Assembly (NCBI RefSeq): GCF_021172045.1 | Contig: NZ_CP087164.1 | Coordinates: 1,984,001-2,048,000, forward strand | Direction: 5' to 3' | From: Capillimicrobium parvum | GTDB lineage: Bacteria; Actinomycetota; Thermoleophilia; Solirubrobacterales; Solirubrobacteraceae | Length of the DNA: 64,000 nt | Part shown: positions 44,646 through 52,480 of the stretch, one piece after another | How positions within the stretch are numbered: position 1 is the stretch's first letter | How the letters are laid out: each line of letters starts with the position of its first letter | The notes under the pieces: generated by a model | Databases searched by the model: none | The model's input: the letters and a program-made list of their open reading frames with translations, nothing else | What the model was told of the DNA's origin: nothing | Program-made: the position numbers and the translations under genes

Positions 44646-44661
44646 CCGCGGTCGGCCGCGG
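44646..44661 (+). terminator. hairpin after the methyltransferase-like gene
   Basis: CCGCGG (44646-44651), loop TCGG, CCGCGG (44656-44661), 5 bases after the stop. It is short but very stable. A second dyad, CCGACGC/GCGTCGG at 44760-44784, follows before the tRNA. Confidence 0.5.
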
Positions 44662-44875
44662 ACGAGCTGAAAGCGGCGGGTCGCCGCCCAGTGACCGTGC
44701 TCACGCCGCTCTCCGGCACCACGCCGCTCAACGACCTCGACCGGTGGGCGCGCAGCAGGCCGACGCTACACTTCGGGGCGTCGGGTTGGAGCCGCGGGCG
44801 CCGGATCAGGCGCCGAGCGTAGTTCCAGGGGTCCCGCCGCCCGGCGGCGGCACTCCGAAAGGCCCAGCAAATGGC

Positions 44876-44881
44876 TATATT
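44876..44881 (+). promoter_or_regulatory. -10 box of the tRNA-Glu gene
   Basis: TATATT lies 11 bases before the tRNA 5' end, in a short AT-rich spot. No convincing -35 box is seen at the usual distance. Confidence 0.45.
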
Positions 44882-44892
44882 GCCTGCCCCGC

Positions 44893-44965
44893 GCCGCTAT
44901 CGTCTAGGGGACTAGGACGCCGCCCTCTCACGGCGGAAACCGGGGTTCGAATCCCCGTAGCGGTA
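44893..44965 (+). tRNA. tRNA-Glu (anticodon CTC), integration target
   Basis: A 73-base tRNA. Acceptor GCCGCTA (44893-44899) pairs with TAGCGGT (44958-44964) with the G-U closing pair usual for actinobacterial tRNA-Glu, then discriminator A. The anticodon loop CTCTCAC on the stem CCGCC/GGCGG gives CTC. The T-arm reads CGGGGTTCGAATCCCCG. Its 3' 20 bases are part of the direct repeat found again 12.4 kb downstream, so the gene is the attachment site of the adjoining island and remains intact. Confidence 0.95.
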
Positions 44966-44966
44966 C
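44946..44966. repeat. attL core: tRNA-Glu 3' end
   Basis: TTCGAATCCCCGTAGCGGTA followed by C is identical at 57338-57358. Similarity continues past the core: both copies carry, at nearly the same distance, a hairpin with a 5-base loop ending in TCGGGGGTTT, then GTCGTT and GGGG. This is the expected product of tyrosine-integrase insertion into a tRNA T-arm and acceptor stem. Confidence 0.88.
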
Positions 44967-45376
44967 TTCAGAAGCCTCCGATTCCATCGGGGGTTTCGTC
45001 GTTCAAGGGGCATCGCGCGACAATCGGCGCGACAACGATGCGCCGCTGCAACTGGTCCACGCGGAACGGCGCGCTTGATGGGCGCCACGATCCCGGTGCC
45101 GGGCCAGCCTTTGCGAAGCGTTCGTTGTGTGCCAGTGGCATCCGGAGTAGCCGTCCTGCGGATCGTCTGACGTTGCGATCGCCGGTTGGCTACGACAAGG
45201 CGAGAGCTGTGCAACTCACCCGGCGGCTCGCGCGGCGGTCCGGCGGGCGGCGCGTTGGCTGGCCGCGGGCGGCAGACCGGATCACCGCGGCCGTGCGGCG
45301 CCCGTTTGAGCGGGGGGCGGGCATCGACGATTCCGACTTGCACCGCTGCCACGGTGCACCTACGGTCGATCGCGTG
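44967..45376. other. left end of element A, no gene seen
   Basis: After the attL hairpin this stretch contains the arm-like repeats GCGCGACAA at 45015-45023 and 45027-45035. The rest shows mixed codon periodicity and no reading frame I can support on either strand. Confidence 0.6.
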
Positions 45377-45688
45377 GTGTCTTCCCAGGGTCGTAGCCGG
45401 CAGCAGCGCAGAGCGGATCGCGAGGCGGTTCGCGCCTACCACGAGGCGCAGCTCGAGCTGCTGCTCGAGCGCGTGCGCGAGGGGTTCGCCCGCTATGACG
45501 AGGGCGCGATCGACGCGTTCGGGCTCGACGATCTCATCCACCGCTACAAGCGCGCCACGCAGAAGCTGTGGAGCGCCTGCGTGGGCGGCGGCTCACAGGT
45601 AGAGAGCATGGCGCGCATGCTCGAGTGGCAGCGGGTGGAGGGGGAGGAGACCGATTGGTGGGAGCTCGTCGCCCGGCGCGATCGCTGA
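45377..45688 (+). CDS. hypothetical protein at the left end of element A
   Basis: A 103-residue charged, helical protein beginning SSQGRSRQQRRADREAVRAY, then QLELLLERVREGFARYDEGA and a Trp-containing C-terminus (VEGEETDWWELVARRDR). The many Arg/Glu heptad-like runs suggest a coiled coil. GTG at 45377 (or 45374) gives a protein that begins at the charged region. Codon use agrees with a real gene. I do not know the family; the position near att suggests a mobile-element accessory protein. Confidence 0.6.
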   Translation: MSSQGRSRQQRRADREAVRAYHEAQLELLLERVREGFARYDEGAIDAFGLDDLIHRYKRATQKLWSACVGGGSQVESMARMLEWQRVEGEETDWWELVARRDR

Positions 45689-45759
45689 CCACCGGGGCGA
45701 TCGCGCCGCCGCGGTTATCGGCGTCGCGCGTTACGGGTGGTCGCGCTCGCTGGGTCGGA

Positions 45760-45781
45760 GTTCTGGCACCGTTCTGGCACC
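45760..45781. repeat. tandem 11-bp repeat GTTCTGGCACC
   Basis: Two perfect abutting copies of GTTCTGGCACC (45760-45770, 45771-45781) lie in the otherwise empty 45689-46065 stretch, for which I see no supportable gene. The form resembles arm-type integrase sites of other actinobacterial elements, which often contain TGGCACC repeats. They may be leftovers of an older element end. Confidence 0.55.
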
Positions 45782-46047
45782 ACGTTGGCGCTGCGCCCGT
45801 GTGCCGCCAGGACGAGGACGCTCGAGGAGCCAGAAAGCCCGATGTCGTCGAGAGCTCGCCCGATCTCAATGGAGGTCGAACGGCTGGATCTTCTGCATGG
45901 CAAGAAGGCCGCTCATGCGACGCGTCCCGGCGGAAAAGCCTGCAAATGAGCGGGACAGCGAAGCGAGACGGTCTTCACGTGCCGGTGTTAGCCGGTGCCG
46001 ATTTCTGGAGTTTGCTGCCAGATTCGGGTGTGAGCACCGACCCGAGG

Positions 46048-46061
46048 TGTACAGTCGTACA
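46048..46061. promoter_or_regulatory. TetR operator 1, TGTAC-N4-GTACA
   Basis: TGTAC-AGTC-GTACA ends 4 bases before the ATG of the tetR gene, covering its ribosome-site region. The same half-sites with the same 4-base spacer recur before hyuA. Autorepression is the natural reading. Confidence 0.75.
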
Positions 46062-46065
46062 GCTC

Positions 46066-46623
46066 ATGTCGGCGCGTCGCTCCGGTCCTCAGCTCGATCC
46101 AGATCGCCGGCGCCGGCTGCTCGAGGCGACGCTGCGCGTGGTCGCCGAGCGGGGCGTCGAGGGTGTCACACATCGTGCGGTCGCCAAGGCGGCCGGGGTG
46201 CCGCTGGGCTCGACGACGTACTACTTCGAGAGCAAGGACGACCTGCTGGCCGGGGCGATTGAGCTGGCGCGCGAGCGCAACTTCGCGACGCAGCGCAGGA
46301 CGTTCGCGCGCATGATCGAGGAGGGCGCGGACCTGCCGCGCGCGCTGGCGACCTGGGTCGAGGAGCAGGCGGGCGGTCTGAGATCGCAGCTCGTGCTCGA
46401 CTACCGGCTCTATCTCGCCGCGCTGAACCGTCCGGCGCTTCGCGGGGAGAGTGCGCGCTGGCTCGAGGGCATCACGGACCTCATCCGTGAGCACACCGAC
46501 GCCGAGACGGCTCGCGTGCTCGGATATTTGCTGGACGGGATCCTCATCCAGGCCGTCATGCACGACACGATCGTGCTGGCGGCCGACGTGGAGCCGGTCT
46601 TTCGCCGGCTCATCACCTCCTGA
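46066..46623 (+). CDS. TetR-family regulator of the catabolic island operon
   Basis: A 185-residue TetR protein. The HTH (about residues 14-60) reads GVEGVTHRAVAKAAGVPLGS followed by TTYYFESKDDLLAGAIELA, where the TTYYF turn is common in one TetR branch. The ligand domain is short. Identical 14-bp palindromes precede this gene and hyuA, so it probably represses both and is released by the island's substrate. A GC hairpin directly after the stop separates it from hyuA. Confidence 0.9.
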   Translation: MSARRSGPQLDPDRRRRLLEATLRVVAERGVEGVTHRAVAKAAGVPLGSTTYYFESKDDLLAGAIELARERNFATQRRTFARMIEEGADLPRALATWVEEQAGGLRSQLVLDYRLYLAALNRPALRGESARWLEGITDLIREHTDAETARVLGYLLDGILIQAVMHDTIVLAADVEPVFRRLITS

Positions 46624-46625
46624 AG

Positions 46626-46641
46626 GGCCGCGTCCGCGGCC
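46626..46641 (+). terminator. hairpin after tetR
   Basis: GGCCGCG (46626-46632), TC, CGCGGCC (46635-46641): a perfect GC stem 2 bases after the tetR stop. Confidence 0.5.
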
Positions 46642-46665
46642 TCGGACCGTCCGATATGCGGTCGA

Positions 46666-46709
46666 TTGACCTCGCAAGTCGAAGCGTGACATGATGTACA
46701 TATGTACAT
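46666..46709 (+). promoter_or_regulatory. hyuA promoter with TetR operator 2
   Basis: A -35 box TTGACC (46666-46671) and -10-like CATGAT (46690-46695, spacer 18) are overlapped by the 16-bp palindrome ATGTACATATGTACAT (46694-46709), whose core is TGTAC-ATAT-GTACA. Wider symmetry (TGACATG before, CATGTCA after) extends it. A repressor here would block polymerase directly. Confidence 0.72.
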
Positions 46710-46763
46710 GTCAACCGCAGCGGCGAGGCGGCGAAGCGAGTGCCGTCCGCGGCAGAGCACTCC

Positions 46764-48833
46764 ATGAGCTGGACCATCGGGGTCGACATCGGCGGCACGT
46801 TCACCGACATCGTGGTCGTCGGCGATCGCGGTGAGCAGGTCCAGTGGAAGCAGGACAGCACGCCTCACCGATTGAGCGAGGCGATCGAGCTCGGCCTTGA
46901 GGCCGTCGCCGGCGAGCTCGGCGTCTCGCTGCGTGAGTTGCTCACCGGAACCACGTCGTTCGTCCACGGGTCGACCGTGGCCACGAACACGCTGATCGAG
47001 CGCAACGGCCCCCGCGTCGGACTGGTCTGCACCGCCGGCTTCCGCGATGCCCTGTACTTCCGCGACGGGTTCAAGCCCGATCGCTTCAACCTGGCGCTTC
47101 CGCGGCCCGACGACTTCGTGCCTCGGTATCTGCGCCTCGGCGTGCGCGAGCGGGTGCTGGCCGACGGATCGATCGAGCTGCCGCTCGACGAGAACAGCGT
47201 GGCGGAGGTGGCGCGGACGTTCGCGCACCACGGCGTCGAGAGCGTCGCGGTGGCGCTGCTGTGGTCGCACGTCGACCCGGCACACGAGCGACGTGTGCGC
47301 GAGGTTCTGGCCGAGCGGCTGCCCGGGATCCCGGTGATGCTCTCGTCGGAGATCCTGCCGGAGATCGGGGAGTGGACCCGCACGTCGGCGACGGTGCTGT
47401 CGGCGTACGCGTATCCGCGCACCGCGACGTACCTGGAGGAGCTCGCGTCGTGGCTCGCGGCGAACGGCCTGGACGGCTCGTTGCAGGTCATGCAGATCAA
47501 CGGCGGCTGCGCCGAGGTCGCGCAGGCGCTGCGCGTCCCGGTGAACCTGGTGCACTCGGGCCCCGCCGCCGCGCCCGCCGCGTCGCGCCACATCGCCGCG
47601 CGAGCCGGGCTCGCGAACGCGCTGACGATCGACATGGGCGGCACGTCGTTCGAGGCGGGGATCATGCGCGACGGTGAGATCTCGCTGTCGCGCAGCGAGA
47701 TGATCGCGTTCCAGCCGCTCGGGGTCGCCGGCGTGGAGATCCGCTCGATCGGGGCGGGCGGCGGCTCGATCGCCTGGGTCGACGACGGTGGTGCCTTGCG
47801 GGTCGGGCCGCAGTCGGCCGGGGCGTCGCCGGGACCGGCCGCCTACGACCAGGGCGGCGAAAGCCCGACGGTCACCGACGCCAACATCGTCCTCGGCTAC
47901 CTCTCGACCGACGCGTTCCTCGGCGGCCGGCGGCGCCTGCGTGGCGACCTCGCGCGGGCCGCGATCGAGACGCACGTCGCCAGGCCGCTCGGCCTGGGCG
48001 ATCCCGTCGTGGCGGCCGCGGGCGTCATCCGCGTGGTCGAGGAGAACATGGTGTCGGCGATCCGCGCCGTCACCGTCGAGCGCGGCATCGACCCGAGGAG
48101 CTTCGCCCTGATCTCCGGCGGCGGCGCCGGCTCGCTGCATGCGGCCCGGCTCGCGGCGGCGCTGGACATCCCGCGCGTCGTGATCCCCGCGCAGGCCGGG
48201 ACGCTTTCGGCGTTCGGGATGACCGTGACCGACATGCGCCACGACCACACCGCTGCGCTCTTCGCCACCACGCGCGATCTCGACACGACCGCGGTCGGCG
48301 CGGTCCTCACGGACCTCGAGGAGCGGGCGCTGCAGGATCTGCGAGCCAGTGGGTTCGCGGACGAGGACGTCCGGTTGGAGCGCACGGTCGACGCCCGGTA
48401 TGCGGGCCAGATTCACGAGCTCATCACGCCCGTGCCCGCCGGGCAGTTCGACGACGAGGCAGTGCGGGAGCTCGCCGAGAGCTTCCACGGCATGCATCGC
48501 GAGCGCTTCACGTACGCACTGGAGGCTGCGCCGATCGAGCTGCTGCACTGGCGGGTGAGCGGCATCGGCCGGCGCGCGCAGGGCGAGGCGGCTCCGCTGG
48601 CGATGACCGGCGGCGGGGACCCTGCCCCGGCCTCACGCGGAACCCGGCGGGCGTACCTGCTCGAGCAAGGCGAGTTCGCCGACGTTCCGGTCTACGCCAG
48701 CGAGGCGCTGGCGCCCGGGGCCGAGGTCGCCGGACCCGCGATCCTCGACGGCGCCACCACGACCATCCTCGTGCCCGCGGGCCACCGCCTCGTCGGAGAC
48801 GGCGTCCAGACGTACGTGATGGAACGCGTCTGA
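46764..48833 (+). CDS. hyuA: hydantoinase/oxoprolinase subunit A (HyuA)
   Basis: A 689-residue ATP-binding subunit. The acetate-kinase/actin-fold phosphate loop IGVDIGGTFTDIVVVG opens the protein, with TTSFVHGSTVATNTLIERNG, the central SGPAAAPAASRHIAARAG and AIRAVTVERGIDPRSFALIS as family blocks. With HyuB it hydrolyses cyclic amides (5-oxoproline, N-methylhydantoin, lactams) at the cost of ATP. ATG at 46764 matches family starts; GTG at 46740 would add 8 residues. It is the first gene of the operon; the next start overlaps its stop (TGATG). Confidence 0.92.
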   Translation: MSWTIGVDIGGTFTDIVVVGDRGEQVQWKQDSTPHRLSEAIELGLEAVAGELGVSLRELLTGTTSFVHGSTVATNTLIERNGPRVGLVCTAGFRDALYFRDGFKPDRFNLALPRPDDFVPRYLRLGVRERVLADGSIELPLDENSVAEVARTFAHHGVESVAVALLWSHVDPAHERRVREVLAERLPGIPVMLSSEILPEIGEWTRTSATVLSAYAYPRTATYLEELASWLAANGLDGSLQVMQINGGCAEVAQALRVPVNLVHSGPAAAPAASRHIAARAGLANALTIDMGGTSFEAGIMRDGEISLSRSEMIAFQPLGVAGVEIRSIGAGGGSIAWVDDGGALRVGPQSAGASPGPAAYDQGGESPTVTDANIVLGYLSTDAFLGGRRRLRGDLARAAIETHVARPLGLGDPVVAAAGVIRVVEENMVSAIRAVTVERGIDPRSFALISGGGAGSLHAARLAAALDIPRVVIPAQAGTLSAFGMTVTDMRHDHTAALFATTRDLDTTAVGAVLTDLEERALQDLRASGFADEDVRLERTVDARYAGQIHELITPVPAGQFDDEAVRELAESFHGMHRERFTYALEAAPIELLHWRVSGIGRRAQGEAAPLAMTGGGDPAPASRGTRRAYLLEQGEFADVPVYASEALAPGAEVAGPAILDGATTTILVPAGHRLVGDGVQTYVMERV

Positions 48834-50248
48834 TGTCGCCGGCCGTCCGGACACCGCCCGACGTCTCACACTGGATGGCTCGGATCGACGCCGCGGAGCC
48901 GATCCGCCGGCGCCCGGCGTTGACGGGCGTCGTGCATGCGGATGTCTGCATCGTCGGCGCCGGCTACACCGGGCTGTGGGCGGCGTACGCGCTCAAGCAG
49001 GCGGCGCCTGATCTCGACGTCGTGATCGTCGAGGCCGAGTTCGCCGGCTATGGCGCGTCCGGTCGCAACGGGGGAGCGGCGGTCGCGCAGGTCAGCGGAT
49101 CGCGCGAGTACTGGGCGCGGATCGGCGGTCGCGAGGGCGTCGTCGCCTTCGAACGCGCGCTGCGAGACGCGGTCGCCGAGATGGGGGCGGCGATCGCGCG
49201 CGAGGGGATCGACTGCGGGTTCGTCGAGCACGGCAGCCTGCACGTCGCGCGCACCACGCTGGAGCTCGCGCGCCAGCGCGCGGCGGTCGAGGCGGACCGC
49301 GCGTGGGGCGTCGGGCCCGAGCACACGCTTCTGCTCGACGCCGGCGAGGTGCGCGACCGGTTGGTCGTCGCCGGCGCCCTGGGGGCTCGGCTGAACCGGC
49401 GCTGCGCCACTCTCGATCCGGGGCGGCTGGTCCGCGGGCTCGCGGCGGCCGCCGAGCGTTCAGGGGCGAGGATCTTCGAGGGCTCGCGGGTCCGCACGAT
49501 CGCGCCCGGCCGGGCCGCCACAGACGGGGGCGAGGTCCGGGCTCGGTTCGTCCTGCAGGCGACCGACGCCTACTCCGGAGGCCTCGCTCACAGCCGCCGA
49601 ACGATCGTGCCGGTGCATACGTCGATGCTCGTGACCGAGCCGCTGAGCACGGAGCTGTGGGCGGAGCTGGGCTGGCAGGGCCGGGAGTCCGTCGCCTGCG
49701 AGCACCCGTTCGTCCACCTCCAGCGCACGACTGACGGGCGCATCACGATCGGCGGCGACGACAACCGGATCCCGTACCGGTTCGGGTCGCGACCACCGCG
49801 CGACGCGGCGGCGACCGATCGGGTGCGCCGCACCTACCACGAGGAGCTCCTGCGCGCCTTCCCGCAACTGCAGGGCGTGCGCGTCGAGCGCTCCTGGCAG
49901 GGCATCTTCGGCGCGTCGCGCGATTGGGCACCGAGCGTGTGGCTGGATCGCGCGACGGGCCTCGGGTGGGCCGGCGGATACGTCGGCGAGGGGGTCGCCG
50001 CGTCGAATCTCGCTGGTCGAACGCTGTCGGACCTGGTGCTCGACCGGCGCACAGACCTCGTCAGCCTGCCCTGGGTGCGGCCGTTCCCGCGGCGGCGGTG
50101 GGAGCCCGAGCCGCTGCGGACGATCGGCGCGGCCGGGATCTGGGCGATGCGGGCCATCGGCGAGCGGGCCGAGGGCCGCAGCGGCCGTCCGTCGCGGCTC
50201 GTCGAGGTGGGCAACCGGATCGCCGGCTTCACGGGCAACGCCGGCTGA
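48833..50248 (+). CDS. DAO-type FAD-dependent amino-acid/amine oxidoreductase
   Basis: A 471-residue flavoprotein. The FAD motif CIVGAGYTGLWAAYAL is near residue 40, with GYGASGRNGGAAVAQVSGSR as in the PuuB/OrdL gamma-glutamylputrescine oxidase group, and a C-terminal FAD segment GLGWAGGYVGEGVAASNLAG. Family members oxidise C-N bonds of amines or N-alkyl amino acids. Lying between hyuA and hyuB, it is suited to oxidise the amino acid released by ring opening. The last 60 residues, rich in Arg, are outside the fold. Confidence 0.87.
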   Translation: MSPAVRTPPDVSHWMARIDAAEPIRRRPALTGVVHADVCIVGAGYTGLWAAYALKQAAPDLDVVIVEAEFAGYGASGRNGGAAVAQVSGSREYWARIGGREGVVAFERALRDAVAEMGAAIAREGIDCGFVEHGSLHVARTTLELARQRAAVEADRAWGVGPEHTLLLDAGEVRDRLVVAGALGARLNRRCATLDPGRLVRGLAAAAERSGARIFEGSRVRTIAPGRAATDGGEVRARFVLQATDAYSGGLAHSRRTIVPVHTSMLVTEPLSTELWAELGWQGRESVACEHPFVHLQRTTDGRITIGGDDNRIPYRFGSRPPRDAAATDRVRRTYHEELLRAFPQLQGVRVERSWQGIFGASRDWAPSVWLDRATGLGWAGGYVGEGVAASNLAGRTLSDLVLDRRTDLVSLPWVRPFPRRRWEPEPLRTIGAAGIWAMRAIGERAEGRSGRPSRLVEVGNRIAGFTGNAG

Positions 50249-50269
50249 AACGCAGATGGGAGAAACGCC

Positions 50270-51112
50270 ATGACCACCATGCCATCGGACGCGCCGCCTC
50301 AGTGGGCGCACTACACCGAGCCCGCCTTCGCCGACGTCCACGGGTTGCGCACGGCCTACCGGCGGTCGGGCGCTGGACCGGCCGTCGTGTACCTGCACGG
50401 AACCGTGCCGACGCGGGTCTGGCTGCCGCTCTGCGAGCACCTGGCACAGGCCCACGACGTGGTCGCGCCGGAGCACCCGGGCTTCGGCGACACGCCGCTG
50501 CCCGCGGCGATCGAAGGCTTCGAGGACCTCGTCCTGCATTACGACGCGTTCTTCGACACCCTGGGCCTTTGGGACATCCATCTCGTCGGCCACGATCTCG
50601 GCGGCTGGATCGCCGCGAACCTGGCGATCTTCTACCCCCGTCGCTTCGCGAGTCTGACGCTGATCACGCCGTCCGGGCTCAACACGCGCGCCCGCCTGGA
50701 TGTGCCCGGCACCGATCCGTTCCGGCTGACCGCGCGGGAGCGGGCTGACGCGCTGCTCAACGGGCGCGCCGACCGGTACAGCGAGTTCTTCACGCAGGAG
50801 GGCTTTCCCGAGGACGTGGTGCGCTCCTACGAGGAGGCGACGACGCTGGCGCTGCTGGCCTGGCATCCACGCTACGACCGGCGGCTCGACGACCGTCTGG
50901 CCCGGGTGGCGGCTCCGACGCTCGTGCTGGGCGCGGAGGACGACCGGCTGGTCTCCGGAGCCGTCGCGGAGCGCTACGCCGAGCTCATCCCCGGTGCCCG
51001 CCACGTGACCGTTCGCGGTGCCCACGGCGAGGAGAGCAGCCACCTGCTGCCGCTCGAGCACCCGAGGGAGGTGGCGGAGCTCGCCGCCGAGCACGTCGCC
51101 CGCAACGCCTGA
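50270..51112 (+). CDS. alpha/beta hydrolase with Asp nucleophile
   Basis: A 280-residue hydrolase. The oxyanion region VVYLHGTVP is near residue 41. The nucleophile elbow reads LVGHDLGGWIA with Asp109 instead of Ser, as in epoxide hydrolases and haloalkane dehalogenases. Acid and His candidates are in VLGAEDDRLVSG and GAHGEESSHLL. It should open an epoxide, cleave a C-halogen bond or act through an aspartyl ester. It is the third gene of the island operon, 21 bases after the oxidase. Confidence 0.83.
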   Translation: MTTMPSDAPPQWAHYTEPAFADVHGLRTAYRRSGAGPAVVYLHGTVPTRVWLPLCEHLAQAHDVVAPEHPGFGDTPLPAAIEGFEDLVLHYDAFFDTLGLWDIHLVGHDLGGWIAANLAIFYPRRFASLTLITPSGLNTRARLDVPGTDPFRLTARERADALLNGRADRYSEFFTQEGFPEDVVRSYEEATTLALLAWHPRYDRRLDDRLARVAAPTLVLGAEDDRLVSGAVAERYAELIPGARHVTVRGAHGEESSHLLPLEHPREVAELAAEHVARNA

Positions 51113-51139
51113 CGCCACGCCGAGCACGAGAGACGACCC

Positions 51140-52480
51140 ATGCACGACATCGAGTTCCACGTCATCATCGACGGCGCCTACCCGCGGGTCCCGTACGCCG
51201 GGAACCGCAAGTCGAACTACGTCGACCTGCCCAACACCCTCTACGACCGCGCGCACGGTCAGCGGGTGCTCGAGGACCAGCTCGAGACGATCGTCGCGCT
51301 GGAGGGGCTCGGCTACGACGGCGCGGTGTTCAGCGAGCAGCACAACGGGCCGATCGGCCTGCACGGCAACTCGTTGGTCGCGGCGTCGTGGGCGGCTGCG
51401 CGCACCACGCGGCTACGGATCGGAGCGTGGGGGCCGATCCTCAACTCGTACACGACGCCGGTCAAGATGGCCGAGGAGATCGCGGTCGTCGACACCCTGT
51501 CGCGCGGACGCCTCAGCATCGCGCTGCCGATGGGCCACGGCATGCAGCACCACTCGCTCGGCTACATGAACCCGGCGACGGTGCGGCGCCGGTTCCGCGA
51601 GGGCCACGATCTGCTGATCAAGGCGATGACCGAGCCGGGCCCGTTCGAGTGGAACGGGGAGTTCTTCCAGATCCCGTACGTGAACGTCTGGCCCCAGCCG
51701 CTGCAGGAGCCGCATCCGCCGATCATCCTGCCCGGTGGCGGCTCGCAGGAGACGCTGGAGCTCGCGGCGCGTAACCGCTACACGTACCTGCCGGTCCTCA
51801 ACCCGCGCCAGGGCTTCCTGCGCAACGTGCAGCGGTTCCGCGATTTGTGCGAGAACGAGGGGTACGAGCTGCAGCCCAGCCAGGTGGCGGCCTCGATCTA
51901 CGTGCACGTGGCCGAGACCGACCGGCAGGCGCGCCTCGAGGCCGAGGCCCACGACCTGTGGGCGTTTCAGAACTTCTATCTCTCGGCCGAGCACGACAAC
52001 TTCCCGCCCGGCTACGTCTCGCCACAGTCGCTGCGCGGCATTCTGTCGGGCGGCTACCGGTCGACCCCGATGAATGAGCTCGGCTGGGACGAGCTCGCAG
52101 CCGAGCACTGGGCGGTCGCCGGCTCGCCCGAGACCGTCGCGTCGTTCCTGCGCGAGTCGCTGGAGGAGGCGGGCGCGGGCAAGCTGCTGGTGTTCGCCAA
52201 CTCCGGCGTCAAGCCGCGCTGGCTGGCGATGAAGAGCCTGACGCTGTTCGCCGAGGAGGTCATCCCGCGGCTGCGCCAGGGCGGCACGCCGCGATGGAAG
52301 ACCGAGCCGCACCGTGGCTACGACACGCTCGCCGAGTTCGGGGCGCGGCGGCCGGACGACGTGCCGCGCGCGGCGGTCCGGCTCGACGGCGAGCATCTCG
52401 TCGACGCCCAGACGGCGCATATCGAGGAGTTGCGCCGGCCCCTGTCCGACCATCCCTCGTCCACGGGAGTGCACGCATGA
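51140..52480 (+). CDS. LLM-class flavin-dependent monooxygenase
   Basis: A 446-residue bacterial-luciferase-like TIM-barrel. Features are GYDGAVFSEQHNGPIGLHGN near residue 58, TTRLRIGAWGPILNSYTTPV, VVDTLSRGRLSIALPMGHGM and the flavin-phosphate region PPIILPGGGSQETLELAARN. Such enzymes use reduced flavin from a partner reductase and oxygen to oxidise a C-H, C-C or C-N position. The C-terminal 60 residues exceed the usual length. The hyuB ATG overlaps its stop. Confidence 0.9.
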   Translation: MHDIEFHVIIDGAYPRVPYAGNRKSNYVDLPNTLYDRAHGQRVLEDQLETIVALEGLGYDGAVFSEQHNGPIGLHGNSLVAASWAAARTTRLRIGAWGPILNSYTTPVKMAEEIAVVDTLSRGRLSIALPMGHGMQHHSLGYMNPATVRRRFREGHDLLIKAMTEPGPFEWNGEFFQIPYVNVWPQPLQEPHPPIILPGGGSQETLELAARNRYTYLPVLNPRQGFLRNVQRFRDLCENEGYELQPSQVAASIYVHVAETDRQARLEAEAHDLWAFQNFYLSAEHDNFPPGYVSPQSLRGILSGGYRSTPMNELGWDELAAEHWAVAGSPETVASFLRESLEEAGAGKLLVFANSGVKPRWLAMKSLTLFAEEVIPRLRQGGTPRWKTEPHRGYDTLAEFGARRPDDVPRAAVRLDGEHLVDAQTAHIEELRRPLSDHPSSTGVHA

